Shown: positions 9,086 through 18,901 of the stretch, in pieces
Layout of the letters: the number at the start of each line of letters is the position of its first letter
Position numbering within the stretch: the first letter of the stretch is position 1
From: Acidimicrobiia bacterium
GTDB lineage: Bacteria; Actinomycetota; Acidimicrobiia; Spongiisociales; ZC4RG35
Direction of reading: 5' to 3'
DNA length: 59,232 bases
Assembly (NCBI GenBank): GCA_025937235.1
Contig: JAICRU010000008.1
Span: 1-59,232, forward strand
The notes under the pieces: model-generated
What the model saw: only the letters and a program-made list of their open reading frames with translations
Told to the model about the DNA's origin: nothing
The model's database searches: none
Program-made: the position numbers and the translations under genes

Positions 9086-10405
9086 ATGGAGACGACAAAG
9101 CTAGATCCGCGACAGCAGATCCTCTTCATCTCGCTAGCGGTGCTGGCCACCCTGCCCGGGATGTATCTGCGGATCACGGGTATCCATCCGGATCCGATCA
9201 TCGGGGCTGTGACCTTCGGCCTGGCCATCGTCGGGTCTGCTTTCGTCCTCTCCTGGGCGGCGGAAGTGATCCAGCTCGACATCGCTGCCGGTCTCGCCCT
9301 CGCCCTCCTCGCCCTGATCGCCATCCTTCCAGAGTACGCGGTGGACTTCGTGCTCACTGCCCGGGCCGGACAGGAGTTCGCCGAGACCGGGCAGTCCTCT
9401 CAATTCGGTCCCCTCGCCCTGGCCAACATGACCGGAGGGAATCAGCTCCTCATCGGCCTCGGCTGGCCGATGGTGATCCTCATCGGCACATGGCGGGTGC
9501 GTAAGGCAGGGGTGAGTGCCGAATTGGCCGAAGGCACCACCCCTGAGGAGATACATCTCTCCCGCCCCCAGTCGGTCGACATTGCCTATCTCACCATCGC
9601 CACCCTCTACGGGTTGACCCTCTTTCTCAAGGAGACCCTCTCCCCCTTCGACGCCGTGGTGCTCGTCGGGATCTATGCCCTGTATCTGAGACGTCTCTCG
9701 GGTGCTCCGCCTGGAACCCCCCATCTGGTCGGGCCCTCCGCCTACATCGGCTCACTGCCCAAGAGGACGCGGCGCATCGTCAACTACGCGATGTTCGTCT
9801 TTGCGGCCGGAGTGATCCTGCTCTGCGCCGAGGCCTTTGCCGAGGCGATCATCGAGCTCGGCGAGGCGATCGGGGTCAGCGAGTTCCTTCTCATCAAATG
9901 GATCGCCCCCACCGCATCCGAGGCCCCCGAGCTCTTGGTGGCCACCTTGTTCGCCTGGAGGCTGGCCGCCCGGACCGGGTTGGGCGCCCTGGTCTCGTCC
10001 AAGGTCAACCAGTGGACCCTGCTGGTCGGGACCTTGCCCATCGTCTTCTCGATCTTCGCCGGGATGATCCACGGGCTGCCTCTCGACGCACAGCAGAGGA
10101 TCGAGCTGTTCGTGACTGCGGCACAGTCCGTCTTCGCGGTCGCGATCGTGGCCAGCCGCTCGGTGAGCCGCAACGAAGCCTGGGTCATGCTCGGCCTGTT
10201 CGTGGCCCAGCTGGCCGAGTCCGGGCTGGCCGAGCTGGGGCACCTCTCGGAGCAGCAATCACATCAAGCCAGGATCGGGGTGGGGATCGTCTTCCTGCTC
10301 GCCGCAGCCTGGGTGCTCCGACGTGACTTCCGTGCCTGCGTCACCAACGTCCAGGACGGTCTGCGCACCCCCTGGTCGGAACTGAGTGCCGAAGAGCACG
10401 TCTGA
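9086..10405 (+). CDS. Sodium/calcium exchanger (CaCA) family membrane protein
   Basis: Multiple TM segments with ALIAILPEYAVDFVLTARAGQ and SEFLLIKWIAPTASEAPELLVA repeats. Confidence 0.85.
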   Translation: METTKLDPRQQILFISLAVLATLPGMYLRITGIHPDPIIGAVTFGLAIVGSAFVLSWAAEVIQLDIAAGLALALLALIAILPEYAVDFVLTARAGQEFAETGQSSQFGPLALANMTGGNQLLIGLGWPMVILIGTWRVRKAGVSAELAEGTTPEEIHLSRPQSVDIAYLTIATLYGLTLFLKETLSPFDAVVLVGIYALYLRRLSGAPPGTPHLVGPSAYIGSLPKRTRRIVNYAMFVFAAGVILLCAEAFAEAIIELGEAIGVSEFLLIKWIAPTASEAPELLVATLFAWRLAARTGLGALVSSKVNQWTLLVGTLPIVFSIFAGMIHGLPLDAQQRIELFVTAAQSVFAVAIVASRSVSRNEAWVMLGLFVAQLAESGLAELGHLSEQQSHQARIGVGIVFLLAAAWVLRRDFRACVTNVQDGLRTPWSELSAEEHV

Positions 10406-10473
10406 GGGCAGACCCCTTCAAATTCGTCGGCCTCGAGACGTATGTTCAGGGTCTATCGCACCCGAGGATCGAA

Positions 10474-11169
10474 ATGGCCAAACGACACTTCACTCCCGCA
10501 CTCTTCGTCTTCCTCCGTGAGCTGGAGGCCAACAACGACAAGGCCTGGTGGGATGCCAACAAGGAGCGCTATCTGGCCCAGGTGCGCGACCCCGCGCTTG
10601 AATTCATAATCGATTTCGGGGCTCGCCTCGAGAAGATCTCACCCCATTTCGTCGCCGAGGCGAAGACGACGGGCGGGTCGTTGATGCGCCCCTATCGCGA
10701 CATACGGTTCTCGATGGACAAGACGCCTTACAAGACCAACGTCGGCATCCAGTTCAGGCATGAGGCCGGCAAGGACATCCACGCCCCCGGCTATTACGTT
10801 CATCTGGAGCCGGGGTCGTGTTTCGCCGGAGTAGGTCTGTGGCACCCCGAGTCGGCTGTGGCCCGCGCCCTTCGCCAGGCCATCAACGACGATGTCGACG
10901 GTTGGGCGTCTGCCACCAAGAGCGCCGCTTTCCAGGGCACTTGGTCGCTGGACCAGGACGACGACGAGATGCTCAAACGAGTCCCGTACGGCTTCGATCC
11001 GACCCACCCCCATGCCGACGACTTGCGTATGAAGTCGTTCATCGCGGGAGCCACGCTGAATCAGAAGCAGGTGACCGGCTCCGGCTTCGACGAGATGCTC
11101 GCCGGGATGTATGCCACGGCGACTGGATTCACCCGCTTCCTCTGCGACGCACTGGATCTCCCGTTCTAA
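10474..11169 (+). CDS. DUF2461 domain-containing protein
   Basis: FLRELEANNDKAWWDANKERY...GGSLMRPYRDIRFSMDKTPYKTNVGIQFRHE. Confidence 0.9.
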   Translation: MAKRHFTPALFVFLRELEANNDKAWWDANKERYLAQVRDPALEFIIDFGARLEKISPHFVAEAKTTGGSLMRPYRDIRFSMDKTPYKTNVGIQFRHEAGKDIHAPGYYVHLEPGSCFAGVGLWHPESAVARALRQAINDDVDGWASATKSAAFQGTWSLDQDDDEMLKRVPYGFDPTHPHADDLRMKSFIAGATLNQKQVTGSGFDEMLAGMYATATGFTRFLCDALDLPF

Positions 11170-11222
11170 TATCGGGCTTCGGGTGAAGCAGCAGACCGTG
11201 AGCGTGTCCGGGGGGACCAACG

Positions 11223-11603
11223 ATGACGACATATGCGGGCGTGGCCACCGTCGAGAACGACCACGTGCCAATCAGGGTGGATGTCGACGACGAGAAGATC
11301 ACCCTGGTATCGGGTGAGGTGTCGATTCGAGAATGGCTCGCCGGCGATTACCAGGTGATCGATCTCGGATCGGGTGAGTTCGTCATTGAGTCCGAGAAAG
11401 ACTCGATCCCATTCCTCCCCGACGACCCCGACCGATTCGCCGAGCGTCTCCAAGGCGACGCCACACCGGAGCGGGGACCCACCGGAGATGGCTGGGAGAT
11501 CCGGATCGGGCCACCACCCCGGCCGCTGACACTGGTCGGGTTTTGGGTCCTGGCCGCCATCACCGCAGCCCTCGGGGTTTGGGGCGCCCTCTCCCTGTTC
11601 TGA
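11223..11603 (+). CDS. Hypothetical protein with C-terminal TM segment
   Basis: MTTYAGVATVENDHVPIRVDVDDEK...LTLVGFWVLAAITAALGVWGALSLF. Confidence 0.6.
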   Translation: MTTYAGVATVENDHVPIRVDVDDEKITLVSGEVSIREWLAGDYQVIDLGSGEFVIESEKDSIPFLPDDPDRFAERLQGDATPERGPTGDGWEIRIGPPPRPLTLVGFWVLAAITAALGVWGALSLF

Positions 11604-11641
11604 CTACGCGCTGGTGGGTAGCCCATTCACTGGGCACACGT

Positions 11642-12208
11642 CTAGCTGGGAAGCTCCATCCAGCCGCCGACACGGTCGAGGATGTATTCGCTGACCTCGT
11701 GTGACCGATCGAGCACATCACATAGCTGATCCCTGCCCATGAGGACATCGACCAGGCTCACCGACGCCCTGCCGGTCAGGGTGAGGCGTCGCTCCGGGGC
11801 GTCGGTCACGGCCCCGTACGAATCGATCGCCGACACCTCCACCGGCAGGGTCAGGCCGGCCAGCCCGGCGAGGTCGGTGGCGAGGACCAGCAAGTCCGGG
11901 GGGCTGTGCAACGGCGGCACCGCCCAGTTGAAGAACAGATCGAGGTGGTAGACGTTCTCCGGCTCCTCGAAATCCGAGTCCATCTCGTCGAGCGCCTCGC
12001 GTAACGAGAGGATCACCTTCGGGTCCACGTCGAGCGCGACGTGCAGGTCGATCGGCCCTCCGCATCCCGCCTCCGGATGGAGGTCGACTTCCCAGGATTG
12101 CCGCAACGAGTAGGTCTCGACGAAATGCCGCTCGTCGTGGACGTGGAAACCGTGCTCGGTGGCATGTTCCTTGAAATCGGTGACGAACCCGGCGATGTCG
12201 ACTGACAT
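11642..12208 (-). CDS. Conserved hypothetical protein
   Basis: MSVDIAGFVTDFKEHATEHGFHVHDERHFVETYSLRQSWEVDLHPEAGCGG; TAACCT box 8 nt upstream. Confidence 0.7.
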   Translation of the reverse strand: MSVDIAGFVTDFKEHATEHGFHVHDERHFVETYSLRQSWEVDLHPEAGCGGPIDLHVALDVDPKVILSLREALDEMDSDFEEPENVYHLDLFFNWAVPPLHSPPDLLVLATDLAGLAGLTLPVEVSAIDSYGAVTDAPERRLTLTGRASVSLVDVLMGRDQLCDVLDRSHEVSEYILDRVGGWMELPS

Positions 12209-12250
12209 TGGCGTTGAGGTTATTGGAGAGTCGGATCAATTGACAGGCGG

Positions 12251-13252
12251 TCAGCGGCGGCTGCCCCGCCAACCGGCGATCAGGCCGGCGATGAAGGCGA
12301 GGAAGACGGCTCGTGGGATCCCGGTCGGCGGCTGGGCCACCACCACCTGAGGGTCTGTGTACAGCGGTTGGGGGACTGGCGCCTCTGCTCGCGCGGCGAG
12401 CCGGTCGGCATATGCCTTGGTGACCTCGGCCCCGTACAGGAACACCATGGAGAGGAAATAGGCGAGGAAGAGGATCACGACGAAAGAGGTGGTGAATCCC
12501 AGGGCCGTGGTGGGCCCGGCGATCGAGAAGTAGATGCCGATGCCATAGGCCGCCACGAGGAAGACCGCGGCGGTGAACACCCCTCCTACCCATACGGCCC
12601 GCCAGGGCAGCTTCCGCGCCGTCATCGTCTGGAAGATGAGAGCGAACACGACCGGGAGGAGGACTACCGAGACCAATGGCGTGATGAGGCTGACGACGTC
12701 GTTCACGGCGTCGAGGGAATCGGGGAGGAGCCCGGCCGCGAATCGCCAGACGGCGTTGATGGACCAGGTGGCGATGAGGAGAAATCCGAGCCCGAGGACC
12801 CACAGAAAGCCGATGCCACGTGTCCGTGCCATGGCCATCACCCCGGCGACCTCCTCGTGCGGCACCTCGAAGATGTCGTTGAGATCACGCTGCATCTCGA
12901 GGAACAGACTCGAGGCGGTCCAGAGGAGGAGCACCCCACCGATGAGGTATGCCGTCCCGCTGGAATCGAGGGCAGAGGCGAGGATCCCGTCGACCACCGT
13001 CGCCACCTGCTCGCCGGCGACCCCGGCGATGGCGTCGTAGATCTCCTGCCGGGCCTCGGTCTGGCTGCCCAAGAAAGTGCCGAGCACGGCGACGACGATT
13101 ATCAGGAGCGGCGCCAAGGCGAACACCGTTCGATAGGAGATGGCGGCAGCCATACGGGAACAGCGATGGGTGCCATATTCCATGGCTGCCTCGGCCAATA
13201 TCTCCGCCGGTCTCCTCGCCCAACCGGGGAGACGAGCGATGTACTTCTCCAT
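12251..13252 (-). CDS. YihY/BrkB family membrane protein
   Basis: AAAISYRTVFALAPLLIIVVAVLG...GTAYLIGGVLLLWTASSLFLEMQRDLNDIFEV; six TM segments. Confidence 0.9.
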   Translation of the reverse strand: MEKYIARLPGWARRPAEILAEAAMEYGTHRCSRMAAAISYRTVFALAPLLIIVVAVLGTFLGSQTEARQEIYDAIAGVAGEQVATVVDGILASALDSSGTAYLIGGVLLLWTASSLFLEMQRDLNDIFEVPHEEVAGVMAMARTRGIGFLWVLGLGFLLIATWSINAVWRFAAGLLPDSLDAVNDVVSLITPLVSVVLLPVVFALIFQTMTARKLPWRAVWVGGVFTAAVFLVAAYGIGIYFSIAGPTTALGFTTSFVVILFLAYFLSMVFLYGAEVTKAYADRLAARAEAPVPQPLYTDPQVVVAQPPTGIPRAVFLAFIAGLIAGWRGSRR

Positions 13253-13276
13253 ATCGGACCGAAGGCTATCGCTGCT

Positions 13277-13282
13277 TACACT
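13277..13282 (+). promoter_or_regulatory. Putative -10 (TACACT), leaderless GTG start 8 nt downstream
   Basis: TANNNT plus N8 spacing to GTG at 13291; one of about 20 similar sites. Confidence 0.5.
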
Positions 13283-13290
13283 CGCTCTCC

Positions 13291-14310
13291 GTGAGTCATC
13301 CCTTCCCGCCCCCCATCGAGACGATGGAGGCCAGGACTTCGGAGCGATGGCCCAGGGGGGACTACGTCTACGAACCGAAATGGGATGGTTTCAGGTCCGT
13401 CTCCTGGTCCCGGCCGGAGAGCCGAATCGACTCCCGCAACCAGCGACCCCTTCTTCGCTACTTCCCGGAGCTCGCCTCGGCCCTGGATCAGCTTCCCGAC
13501 GGGACGGTGCTGGATGGCGAGATCGTGGTCGTGGTCGATGGGGTGACCGACTTCGACTCGTTGCAGCAACGCATCCACCCGGCCGCCTCGCGGATAAACA
13601 TGCTCTCTGCGCAGACTCCCGCCGAGATGGTGGCATTCGACATCCTGGCCGATCGTGGTGAGGACCTTCGGGAGCGTCCATTCCGCGAGCGTCGGGAGCG
13701 TCTGGTCACGTTGTCCGAGTCCCTCGGCGACCCCTGGCACCTGACCCCGCAGACCGACGACGAGGAGGTGGCTCGGGAATGGTTCGACGATTTCGAATCC
13801 GCCGGTTGCGACGGAATCGTGGCCAAGGACGCCGGACTCGCCTATCAGCACGGCAGGAGGGCGATGATCAAGATCAAGCACCGTCGGACGGTGGACTGCG
13901 TGGTCGGCGGCTTCCGGGAGCACAAGGACGGTGGCAAGATCGGATCCCTCCTCCTCGGTCTCTACGACGACCGGGGTGAGCTCCATTTCATCGGCCATTG
14001 CTCGGGGTTCGGCGACGCCGACCGGGTGGAGATCTTCCAGCGCTTCAAGGAGCTGATCGCCCACGACAGCTTCGGTGGCCACGCACGCGCCCCCGGGGCC
14101 CAGAGCCGTTGGTCGGCCGGCAAGGAGCTCGACTGGACGCCGGTGGAGGCCGGCGTCGTGGTGGAGGTCAGCTACGACCAACTGGAGGGTGATCGCTTTC
14201 GCCACGCCACCCGTTTCCACCGCTGGCGCCCCGACAAGGAACCCCTCCAATGCACCATGGACCAGCTGGAGCGGCCCGAGGGACCAGGCTTCCACGAGGT
14301 CGTGGGGTGA
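13291..14310 (+). CDS. ATP-dependent DNA ligase (LigC/LigD ligase-domain type)
   Basis: Adenylation motif YEPKWDGFRS, VLDGEIVVVVDG, GCDGIVAKDAG, RAMIKIKHRRTVDCVVGG; GTG start with TACACT 8 nt upstream. Confidence 0.92.
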   Translation: MSHPFPPPIETMEARTSERWPRGDYVYEPKWDGFRSVSWSRPESRIDSRNQRPLLRYFPELASALDQLPDGTVLDGEIVVVVDGVTDFDSLQQRIHPAASRINMLSAQTPAEMVAFDILADRGEDLRERPFRERRERLVTLSESLGDPWHLTPQTDDEEVAREWFDDFESAGCDGIVAKDAGLAYQHGRRAMIKIKHRRTVDCVVGGFREHKDGGKIGSLLLGLYDDRGELHFIGHCSGFGDADRVEIFQRFKELIAHDSFGGHARAPGAQSRWSAGKELDWTPVEAGVVVEVSYDQLEGDRFRHATRFHRWRPDKEPLQCTMDQLERPEGPGFHEVVG

Positions 14311-14401
14311 AGGAGCGTGGGACCTCCCCTGGAGCGGCAGCCCGGCGTCTGTCTGCCCGAGGCGGCCGTCCCATCATCCGGTCGCAAGCTGCGGAGCAGT
14401 G

Positions 14402-15328
14402 ATGGTTGGCCTCGGGCAAAGTCGGCCGCCCATCTTGGAGGTCTCGGATCTCACCCACGACTACGGCGAGGTCGTTGCCCTCAGCGGCCTCAGTGTCGAG
14501 GTTCCTACCGGTGTCATCGGTCTGGTCGGTGCCAATGGCGCGGGCAAGACCACTCTCCTTCGTCTGATGCTGGGCCTGCTCCACCCGACATCCGGCTCGC
14601 TGCAAGTCCTCGGTCACGATCCACAGCAGGAGCCCCTGGTGGTTCGCTCCCGGATCGGGTACATGCCCGAAGGCGACTGCCTCCCCAAGGACCAGACCGC
14701 TGCCGATTTCGTGTCCTACGCCGCACAGTTGGCCGGCATACCCCCACGCGAGGCAAAGAGAAGGTCGTCGGAGACGCTCTTCCTGGTCGGGCTCGAAGAG
14801 GAGCGGTTCCGATTCCTGGGCGATTTCTCCACCGGGATGCAGCAGCGGGTGAAGCTCGCCCAGGCCATCGTCCACGATCCCGACCTCCTCCTCCTCGACG
14901 AGCCTGCTTCGGGGCTCGATCCCGAGGGACGGACTCAGATGCTCGACCTGATCAAGAGACTGTCGACCTTCGACATCAATGTCATCGTCTCCTCACATGT
15001 CCTCACCGACATCGAGCAGACCTGTGACTGGGTGATCATGCTGGACGCCGGCAACCTGCTCCGCAACGGGCCGCTGAAGGGCTTCGAGATGCTGGGCACG
15101 GTCCTGGTGGAGGTGCTGGAGCGCCCCGAGGAGGTTGCCGCCGCCATCCGGGCCGAAGGGGTTGATGTGGCGGTGGACGGAATGCGCATGGTGGTCGGTC
15201 CGGGGGACGAGACGATCGAGCCGTTGGTCTTGGCCGCTGCGGCCGCCAGCGGCTCCGGGCTGGTGAGGATGATCCGAGGCTCCTCGTCCCTCGAGGACCT
15301 TTTCCTGGAGCGGGAGACGGCGACGTGA
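14402..15328 (+). CDS. ABC transporter ATP-binding protein
   Basis: GLVGANGAGKTTLLRLMLGL, FSTGMQQRVKLAQAIVHDPDLLLLDEPASGLDP. Confidence 0.95.
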   Translation: MVGLGQSRPPILEVSDLTHDYGEVVALSGLSVEVPTGVIGLVGANGAGKTTLLRLMLGLLHPTSGSLQVLGHDPQQEPLVVRSRIGYMPEGDCLPKDQTAADFVSYAAQLAGIPPREAKRRSSETLFLVGLEEERFRFLGDFSTGMQQRVKLAQAIVHDPDLLLLDEPASGLDPEGRTQMLDLIKRLSTFDINVIVSSHVLTDIEQTCDWVIMLDAGNLLRNGPLKGFEMLGTVLVEVLERPEEVAAAIRAEGVDVAVDGMRMVVGPGDETIEPLVLAAAAASGSGLVRMIRGSSSLEDLFLERETAT

Positions 15329-16206
15329 CCGATCAGGTCCTCTACGACCGCGGCTACCGCACCTACGACGGCCCACGCCTCGGGACCGCCGGGGCGAGGA
15401 AGGCGGTCTACAAGGACGGCGTTCGGCGGGTGCTCGGGCTCGGTCGCAAGGCGCGACAGAAGATCTTCCCCTGGTCCCTGATCGTGATCGCCATCATCGC
15501 CGCGGCCGTCTTCATCGGCATCCACTGGGCGATCGGAAACATCGAGGAGAGCCTGCGTCAGCAGATACCCACATACGGCGGCCTGTTCGACTTCTACTCG
15601 GGGATCTCGCTGCTCTTCATCGCCCTCGCCGGGCCCCAACTCCTCATCCCTGACCGGACCAAGGGCGTCCTATCTGTTTACTTCTCGCGACCTCTCACCG
15701 TGGACGGGTATCTCGTCTCCAAGGTCGGAGCCTTCGCCACCGTCGTCGGCGCCATCTACATCGTGCCTCAGATCGTCCTCCACCTCGGCCTCGCCCTCAT
15801 CGCGGAGGAGGGGTTCCTCACCTACCTCGGTGACAACCTCGACATCCTCTGGAAGGTCCCGGTCACCACCATGGCCTTCATCGCAGTCCATGGCGCGGTG
15901 GTGTTCGCCTTGTCCGCGGTGATCGACCGGACCGGAATCGCCGCCGCCGCCTTTCTCGGCATCCTCTTCGCGGGGGCCGCCGTCGCCGGGCGGGTGGCCG
16001 AGGCCGGGTTCGCCGGTTCCAGGTACTTCGCGCTCCTCGCCGTGGACCATCACCCGAGGATCGTCAGGGACCACTTCTTCGGGGACACCGTGGCCTACGC
16101 CCCCGAACAGGCCGGGTTCGAGGTCTGGGTGTCGGTCGTCGCAATCGTCGCACTGGCGGTCGCATCGGCTCTGTTTGTCCGTTACCGCTATCGGAGGCTG
16201 GCGTGA
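15325..16206 (+). CDS. ABC-2 type transporter permease
   Basis: Multiple TM segments; GTGA overlap with ATPase; GPQLLIPDRTKGVLSVYFSRPLTVDGYL. Confidence 0.88.
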   Translation: MTDQVLYDRGYRTYDGPRLGTAGARKAVYKDGVRRVLGLGRKARQKIFPWSLIVIAIIAAAVFIGIHWAIGNIEESLRQQIPTYGGLFDFYSGISLLFIALAGPQLLIPDRTKGVLSVYFSRPLTVDGYLVSKVGAFATVVGAIYIVPQIVLHLGLALIAEEGFLTYLGDNLDILWKVPVTTMAFIAVHGAVVFALSAVIDRTGIAAAAFLGILFAGAAVAGRVAEAGFAGSRYFALLAVDHHPRIVRDHFFGDTVAYAPEQAGFEVWVSVVAIVALAVASALFVRYRYRRLA

Positions 16207-17120
16207 CCGACGCCGTCGTTGTCACCAACCTGTCGAAATGGTTCGGGCTGAAGGTGGCGGTGAGCGAACTGACCATCACCTTCCGACCCGGGGTCACGGG
16301 GCTCCTCGGGCCCAATGGCGCCGGCAAGACCACTCTGCTGCGTGTCATCGCCGGGCTGCAGCGCCCTTCACAGGGGGAAGTGCGCATCCTCGGCATCGAC
16401 CCCAGGAAGGACACCGACATATATCGCCGGATCTCTCTGGTGCCGGAGGACGAGTCGGTGTACGACCGGCTCACCGGGCGCGAGTTCGTCGAGCTCGCTG
16501 CCAAGCTGGCAAAGATCGATCATCCCATCGATCGGGCTCGCTCCGTGATCGAGACGGTGGCCCTGACCGAGGCGGCCGACCGGGCCCTCGGCGGTTTCTC
16601 CAAGGGCATGCGTCAGAGAGCCAAGGTGGCGGCCGCTCTGGTGTCCGATCCTGAGATCCTCCTCCTCGACGAGCCCTTGAACGGCGCCGACCCGGTGCAG
16701 CGGGCACACCTGATAACCCTCTTCAAGCGTCTCGGGACGGAGGGGAAGACACTGCTGGTCTCCTCCCACGTGCTCACCGAGGTGGAACGCGTTTCCGACC
16801 GGGTGGTGGCGATGGTCGACGGGCGTCTCGCCGCGGTCGGCGACGTGGCGACGATCCGGGCGGCGATGACCGACAAGCCCCGTCGTATCTATGTCGACAC
16901 CGGCAATCCGAGGAAGCTGGCCGCGGCGTTGATCGCCGGCCCGGACGTGCTCGGTGTCCAGGTGGACGGTGACACGGTTCATGTCGAGACGTCAGACGCC
17001 GCTGGTCTGGCCCGGCGCCTCCCCGCCATCTCGATCGAACAAGAGATCCCCATCACCAAAGTCGAGCCCGTCGACGAGTCGCTGGAGTCGGTGTTCCGTT
17101 ACCTGGTCGAGGGACGCTGA
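16203..17120 (+). CDS. ABC transporter ATP-binding protein
   Basis: GLLGPNGAGKTTLLRVIAGL, FSKGMRQRAKVAAALVSDPEILLLDEPLNGADP. Confidence 0.95.
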   Translation: MTDAVVVTNLSKWFGLKVAVSELTITFRPGVTGLLGPNGAGKTTLLRVIAGLQRPSQGEVRILGIDPRKDTDIYRRISLVPEDESVYDRLTGREFVELAAKLAKIDHPIDRARSVIETVALTEAADRALGGFSKGMRQRAKVAAALVSDPEILLLDEPLNGADPVQRAHLITLFKRLGTEGKTLLVSSHVLTEVERVSDRVVAMVDGRLAAVGDVATIRAAMTDKPRRIYVDTGNPRKLAAALIAGPDVLGVQVDGDTVHVETSDAAGLARRLPAISIEQEIPITKVEPVDESLESVFRYLVEGR

Positions 17121-17848
17121 TGACGTTGGCCATCCATCTCTACCGGCGGATCATGCGGCGGAGCCGGGTGATCGGCCTCCTCGCCCTCTCCGCGGTGCCC
17201 GGGCTGGTGTTCTGGCTCTCGGCCTTCGACGCCGACGAAGAAGACCTGACCGCCATCTACAGCGATGTCCTGGCCGGTGTCGGCTACACATTCGCCATCG
17301 CCGCACTGATCCTCACCACGGCGACCCTGCGCGACGAGCGTGACAGTGGGACGCTCCCCTACATCTACATGCGGCCACTGTCCAGGCTGTCGATGGCGAT
17401 CCAGTCGCTCGTCGCTGGCACGGCGGCGGCGCTTGTGATAGGGATCGGAGGCTGGGCCGCCTCGGCGATCGCCCTTCTCGCCGTGGGGGGCGACTTCGAC
17501 ACGGCGCTTCGGTCTCTATCGCTGTTCGTCGCCGCCGGCTTCGGTTATGCCGCCATCTTCGTGCCACTCGGGTACCTGGTTCCCCGTGCACTCCTCGTCG
17601 GCCTCGGCTACATCCTCGTGCTGGAGACGATCCTCGCCTTCGCGGTGGAGGGCCTGGCCCAGCTCTCGATCTGGCGGATCTCCCTGTCGATCTACGCCGG
17701 CCTGGAGGACGGGTTCGGGGAGTTTGCACAGGAAGCGATGAGTCCGGTCACCCCTGGCGTTGGCGGCGGTGTGGCCAAACTGGCCGGTGTCCTCGTCCTC
17801 GGCCTGGTCGTCCTCACCTGGGCCCTGCGCCGACGCGACGCGCTGTAG
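17120..17848 (+). CDS. ABC-2 type transporter permease
   Basis: Multiple TM segments; LRDERDSGTLPYIYMRPLSRLSMA; 1-nt overlap with ATPase. Confidence 0.87.
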   Translation: MTLAIHLYRRIMRRSRVIGLLALSAVPGLVFWLSAFDADEEDLTAIYSDVLAGVGYTFAIAALILTTATLRDERDSGTLPYIYMRPLSRLSMAIQSLVAGTAAALVIGIGGWAASAIALLAVGGDFDTALRSLSLFVAAGFGYAAIFVPLGYLVPRALLVGLGYILVLETILAFAVEGLAQLSIWRISLSIYAGLEDGFGEFAQEAMSPVTPGVGGGVAKLAGVLVLGLVVLTWALRRRDAL

Positions 17849-17859
17849 GCCGATGGGGG

Positions 17860-18861
17860 TCAGTAGTCCTCGGTGGGCCGTCGCTGCTTGGAGGGTTGGA
17901 CGCGGGGTGGCTCGTCGGGCATCTTGGGATAGTGAGGTGGCCAGGGGGCGTCCCCGAGGCCGTTCTCCTGGTCGCGGACGACCCACTCCATGAGGGTGTC
18001 GATCCGCCCCGCCGATTCGTCGATGCCGGCGGTCAGGTCGCCAACGGCCCGATACCGCTCGCCGAAGGCGCCAAGCGGGAAGTCCTCGATGGCCACGTCG
18101 GGCAACTCGTCCCACGTGATCGGGGCCGAGACGAACCCGGTGGGCCTCACGCCGTACGCGGAGCAGACCGACTTGTCCCGGGCGTTCTGGTTGTAGTCGA
18201 TGAACACACCGTTGCGCTCCTCCTTCCACCATTTCGTGGTGACCAGCCCATCCATCCGGCGCTCCAACTCACGCGCCGCGGCGAGGACGGCGCGGCGGGT
18301 CTGGAAGAAGTCCCACAATGGCTCGATCCTCACATAGACATGGACTCCACGGCTCCCCGAGGTCTTGGGCCACCCCGTCAGCCCCAGCTCCTCGAGAAGT
18401 GTGCGCATGCCCAGCGCAGCCTCCTTCACCCTCTCGAAGTCGAAGCCGGGTGTGGGGTCGAAATCGAAACGAAGCTCGTCGGGATGGTCGATGTCCTCGG
18501 CCCTGACCGGCCAGGGATGGAAGTCGAGACAGCCGAGTTGGACCAGCCGGACGATGTCCCCCTCGGTGCGAGGCACATTCATCATCCCCGGCCGTTGCGA
18601 GGGAAAGCGGATCTGCACCGTCTCGAAGGGTGTGTTCTTGGCGGCGCGCTTGTGGTAGATGGGGTCGTCGTCGACCGTGCCCATGTAACGCTTCAACATG
18701 GTGGGACGGCCGAACAAGCCACGGATGGCTCCTTCAGCGACGAGTGCGAAGTGATTGGCCACGTCGAGCTTGGTCCAGCCCTGGGCGGGGAAGATCACAC
18801 GGTCCGGGCTGGAGATGCGGATCGCCTCGGCGCCGACGTCGACCGTGGTCTCATCCCTCAT
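17860..18861 (-). CDS. LigD-type NHEJ DNA polymerase/primase domain protein, stand-alone
   Basis: ISSPDRVIFPAQGWTKLDVANHF...LRFDFDPTPGFDF...KTSGSRGVHVYVRIEP...DYNQNARDKSVCSAYGVRPTGFVSAPITWDEL. Confidence 0.93.
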   Translation of the reverse strand: MRDETTVDVGAEAIRISSPDRVIFPAQGWTKLDVANHFALVAEGAIRGLFGRPTMLKRYMGTVDDDPIYHKRAAKNTPFETVQIRFPSQRPGMMNVPRTEGDIVRLVQLGCLDFHPWPVRAEDIDHPDELRFDFDPTPGFDFERVKEAALGMRTLLEELGLTGWPKTSGSRGVHVYVRIEPLWDFFQTRRAVLAAARELERRMDGLVTTKWWKEERNGVFIDYNQNARDKSVCSAYGVRPTGFVSAPITWDELPDVAIEDFPLGAFGERYRAVGDLTAGIDESAGRIDTLMEWVVRDQENGLGDAPWPPHYPKMPDEPPRVQPSKQRRPTEDY

Positions 18862-18901
18862 CGTCTTCCTAGTCTTGTGGATCATCCTGCAAAGGCGAGC
18901 G

